NCBI GenBank assembly: GCA_020633655.1
Contig: JACKDF010000008.1
Coordinates: forward strand, 255,893-319,892
Source of the DNA: Deferribacteres bacterium
Lineage (GTDB): Bacteria; Zhuqueibacterota; Zhuqueibacteria; Zhuqueibacterales; Geothermadaptataceae
DNA: 64,000 bases
Direction of reading: 5' to 3'
Shown here: positions 61,486 to 64,000 of the stretch, piece by piece
Numbering within the stretch: the stretch's first letter is position 1
How the letters are laid out: every line of letters begins with the position of its first letter
Translations under genes and position numbers: made by a program
The notes under the pieces: model-generated
The model's database searches: none
The model's input: the letters and a program-made list of their open reading frames with translations, nothing else
What the model was told of the DNA's origin: nothing

Positions 61486-64000
61486 ATGGAAAACCAGGGT
61501 ATTCTGATCGTTGCAAACGACGCCTCAACACATGAGACAATCCGCCATTATCTTGCGGGGCATGGGAAGAAGGATAAAGCCGACTTTGCATCAACGTCCA
61601 GGGCACAATCTGAAGGACAAAAAGGTGTTCCCTCCCTTCGCGGCCTCGTGAATTATGATATTCACTCCGCTTTTTCCCTTGGTGAAGCAATAGAACAGGC
61701 TGCTTCAGCAAATGTGCAGAATCATCCTTTTTCACTCCTTATTGTCGATTTGCAAAGCGACCCGGATAAAGTCGAATTATCAGGCATCCAGCATCTGCTT
61801 GCCAGTTCCCCGGATAGTGAAATGATCATTTGTTCAGGCCACCACAACGAATCGCACCATTTCATCACCTCCCTCCTGCCACAGATCAATCGTATCCTGT
61901 GCATCAGTAAACCAATTGAAGCCCTCGATCTGCAACAAAAAGTGCTCAAATTAACAGCAACGTGGAAATTAAATAGAAGCTCAAAGCATTACATTCAGCA
62001 ACTGGAAAATGCGGTCGAGGAGCGTAATGATGCCTTGCTTTTTATGCAGACCGCAGCCGTGGCTATTACCGAAGCGCACACATTTGAAGAAGCTTTGCAG
62101 ACCATATTAGGGCTTGTATGCCTGCAAAACGACTGGCCAACGAGCCATGCTTTTATGTTAAATCCTGATAATAACGAAGAATTACAATCCACAAAAATAT
62201 GGTTTACAAAAGATCCCCAAAGATGCGAAAACTTTCGTACAGAAACTGAAAAAACCACAATCCGTCCACCAGAAGCCATTTACCGACGACTAATAGATAT
62301 ACAAACGGCTACGTATTCGGTCCCAAGTTCACATTTTCTCTCGCAACAGCGGTTAACTGAAGCACTAAATCTCCACTTCGAAGGAATGATCCTCATTCCA
62401 GTTATCCACAAGAAAATGACCGTTGCCCTGGTTGAATTTTTCTTACCCAAAGCAGAAGAGCCAAATGCGCAAACGATGGAGGTTTTTACGCAAATCAGTG
62501 AACAGCTTTCCCGGGGTTATGCCCGTGACCTGGCGGAAAAGTCCTTGCGTATCAGTGAAGCGCGCAGCAGAGCATTGCTCGATGGTGTGCCAGACTCGAT
62601 TTACCTGCTTTCGAAAACCTGGATTATTTTGGACTATAATCCGAGCCAAAATGCAGGCTTTGCCTTGAAAACGAAAAAGATCATTGGTAAACACATGATC
62701 GAAGTTTTGAGTGAGCCTTTGGTAGACGGAATTTTAAAGTACGCCCCCCTTGCACTGAGCACCAATTCCATGCAAACCTTTGAATACAGCATAGGCAAGG
62801 GCAAATTTGAAATTCCATTTGAAGTGCGTATTGTCTCTCCCGGGGATGATGAATTGCTGATTATTGAGCGCAACATCAGTGAGCGCAAACAGGCGGAACT
62901 TGCCCTCAAACAGGCCAAAGAAGCAGCTGAGGCCTCAAACCGGGCCAAAAGTGAATTTCTGGCAAATATGAGTCACGAAATTCGAACACCGATGAACGGT
63001 ATTATCGGCATGAACAATCTGCTGCTCGAAACATCTCTTAACCAGGAACAGCGCGAATACAGTGAAACAATTCGAATGAGTGCGCAGAATCTGTTAACCA
63101 TTTTAAACGATATTCTCGATTATTCGAAAATTGAAGCCAATAAGCTGGAAATCAAATTGATTCCATTTAATTTCAACAAGGTTATTCGCGATGCAATTGA
63201 AACGTTGATTTTTGAATCAAAGCAGAAGAACCTTGAACTCAATACGGATTTCGATGCACAAATACCCGAATTTAACCTGGGTGATCCCACACGTATTCGG
63301 CAAATCGTCTTGAACCTGCTCAACAATGCCATAAAATTTACGGATAAAGGGAACATCACGATTAAAACGACTCTGGTGGCCTCAGGCAAGGAATCGGTTT
63401 ACATCAAAACATCGGTAAAAGACACGGGCATTGGCATTCCTGCCGACAAGCAATCCTCCATATTCGAACGTTTCACTCAATCGGACGGATCAAATACACG
63501 CCGTTTTGGTGGTACGGGTTTGGGTTTGTCCATTTCCAAAGAACTCGCCCATGTTATGGGTGGCGAAATTGGTGTTACAAGCACAGTGAATGTGGGTTCA
63601 ACTTTCTGGTTTACCTGCAAACTGGATAATCTCATAACAGACTGGGCAGAACACACAGATTACAAGGAACTCATCAATGTCATCTCCGGGAAAAGATTTT
63701 TAATCGTTGATCTCGATGATCAGAATCGAAAGGCCATGTCGCGTCTTCTCAGCGAACTTGGCGCCTATATTGAAGATATACCGGATTGTACACAAGCAGT
63801 GCGCTTACTCCATGAAAGAGCAGCTATGAATCTCGGATTTGATATTGTGTTCATGGGAAAAACTGAATGCTGGAAAAATCGCAGGGATAATTTATTAAAT
63901 CTGCGTTCGATGAAGCTTCCACAAAAGCCGGAAATCGTGTTTATGGCTGACAAATCCGATCGCCTGGAGGACGTCACCGGACAAAATCCAGAGGTGAAAT
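61486..64000 (+). CDS. Hybrid histidine kinase with receiver, GAF and PAS domains (partial)
   Basis: 838 codons are present and the gene runs off the right edge. ATG 61486 follows AAAGAGAG. The order is: receiver-like N-terminus (ILIVANDAS, LLIVDLQSD; altered acidic pair), coiled coil (about 165-190), GAF-like part (about 195-345), PAS (about 365-475), HisKA with NMSHEIRTPMNG (His near 497), ATPase with LNLLNNAIKFT, DTGIGI and GGTGLGLSIS, then a second receiver-like domain (RFLIVDLDDQN, from about 735). No membrane helix is seen, so it is a cytoplasmic sensor. It diverges from the lipoprotein operon and could control it. Confidence 0.9.
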   Translation, partial: MENQGILIVANDASTHETIRHYLAGHGKKDKADFASTSRAQSEGQKGVPSLRGLVNYDIHSAFSLGEAIEQAASANVQNHPFSLLIVDLQSDPDKVELSGIQHLLASSPDSEMIICSGHHNESHHFITSLLPQINRILCISKPIEALDLQQKVLKLTATWKLNRSSKHYIQQLENAVEERNDALLFMQTAAVAITEAHTFEEALQTILGLVCLQNDWPTSHAFMLNPDNNEELQSTKIWFTKDPQRCENFRTETEKTTIRPPEAIYRRLIDIQTATYSVPSSHFLSQQRLTEALNLHFEGMILIPVIHKKMTVALVEFFLPKAEEPNAQTMEVFTQISEQLSRGYARDLAEKSLRISEARSRALLDGVPDSIYLLSKTWIILDYNPSQNAGFALKTKKIIGKHMIEVLSEPLVDGILKYAPLALSTNSMQTFEYSIGKGKFEIPFEVRIVSPGDDELLIIERNISERKQAELALKQAKEAAEASNRAKSEFLANMSHEIRTPMNGIIGMNNLLLETSLNQEQREYSETIRMSAQNLLTILNDILDYSKIEANKLEIKLIPFNFNKVIRDAIETLIFESKQKNLELNTDFDAQIPEFNLGDPTRIRQIVLNLLNNAIKFTDKGNITIKTTLVASGKESVYIKTSVKDTGIGIPADKQSSIFERFTQSDGSNTRRFGGTGLGLSISKELAHVMGGEIGVTSTVNVGSTFWFTCKLDNLITDWAEHTDYKELINVISGKRFLIVDLDDQNRKAMSRLLSELGAYIEDIPDCTQAVRLLHERAAMNLGFDIVFMGKTECWKNRRDNLLNLRSMKLPQKPEIVFMADKSDRLEDVTGQNPEVK

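Noticed and set aside
1..64000. tRNA, rRNA, CRISPR arrays, transposase or phage genes
   Set aside because: None was recognised on either strand; the only mobile-like signals are short palindromic elements.

Overview
The window is about 64 kb of moderate-GC, gene-dense DNA. Several secreted proteins end in a FlgD-like tail carrying the QNYPNPFN motif, as in type IX secretion (T9SS) sorting domains. Together with a Bacteroidetes-style hybrid two-component system and many lipoproteins, this points to the Fibrobacteres-Chlorobi-Bacteroidetes (FCB) side of the tree, for example Calditrichota, KSB1/Zhuqueibacterota or Ignavibacteria relatives. The phylum is an inference; no rRNA or tRNA gene is visible.

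Region 1 (1-24236) is a carbohydrate-utilisation island: SGNH esterases, a PhoD-like phosphatase, two tandem GH27 enzymes, two GH43 proteins, an Asp-box (BNR) secreted protein, and one 1429-aa hybrid sensor-regulator that probably controls the island. The left edge carries collapsed remnants of a second esterase-phosphatase pair. The mix (GH43 arabinan type, GH27, acetylesterases) suggests arabinose- or galactose-rich side chains such as those of pectin or arabinogalactan.

Region 2 (24237-42130) is an acetate/short-chain-acid module. A sigma54 activator with a Rossmann-like N-terminus precedes a sigma54-type promoter with upstream GCGAC-N6-GTCGC palindromes. Behind it run a leader peptide, a porin, a DUF4212/sodium-solute symporter pair, acetyl-CoA synthetase and a propionyl-CoA-synthetase-like enzyme. 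Convergent to this lies a symporter-fused histidine kinase (CrbS-like), a single-domain response regulator, and a membrane pseudokinase fused to a DnaQ-type exonuclease. A second sigma54 activator sits behind them.

Region 3 (42239-56563) is a co-directional block: a peptide ABC transporter (five genes), a zinc-ribbon/FHA protein, a zinc-ribbon/TPR protein, a Ser/Thr kinase-AAA-TPR giant, a TPR protein, an AAA-TPR protein with altered Walker motifs, and an HD-GYP protein. It looks like a phospho-signalling module coupled to peptide uptake.

Region 4 (56780-60927) is an operon of five paralogous lipoproteins in alternating A-B-A-B-A order. It has an excellent sigma54-type promoter and a 13-bp inverted-repeat enhancer candidate upstream. 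I regard it as the best candidate for an undescribed system. The window ends inside a large hybrid histidine kinase (61486 onward). A family of short palindromic repeats (three related copies plus a MITE-like hairpin) is scattered through the gene-free gaps.
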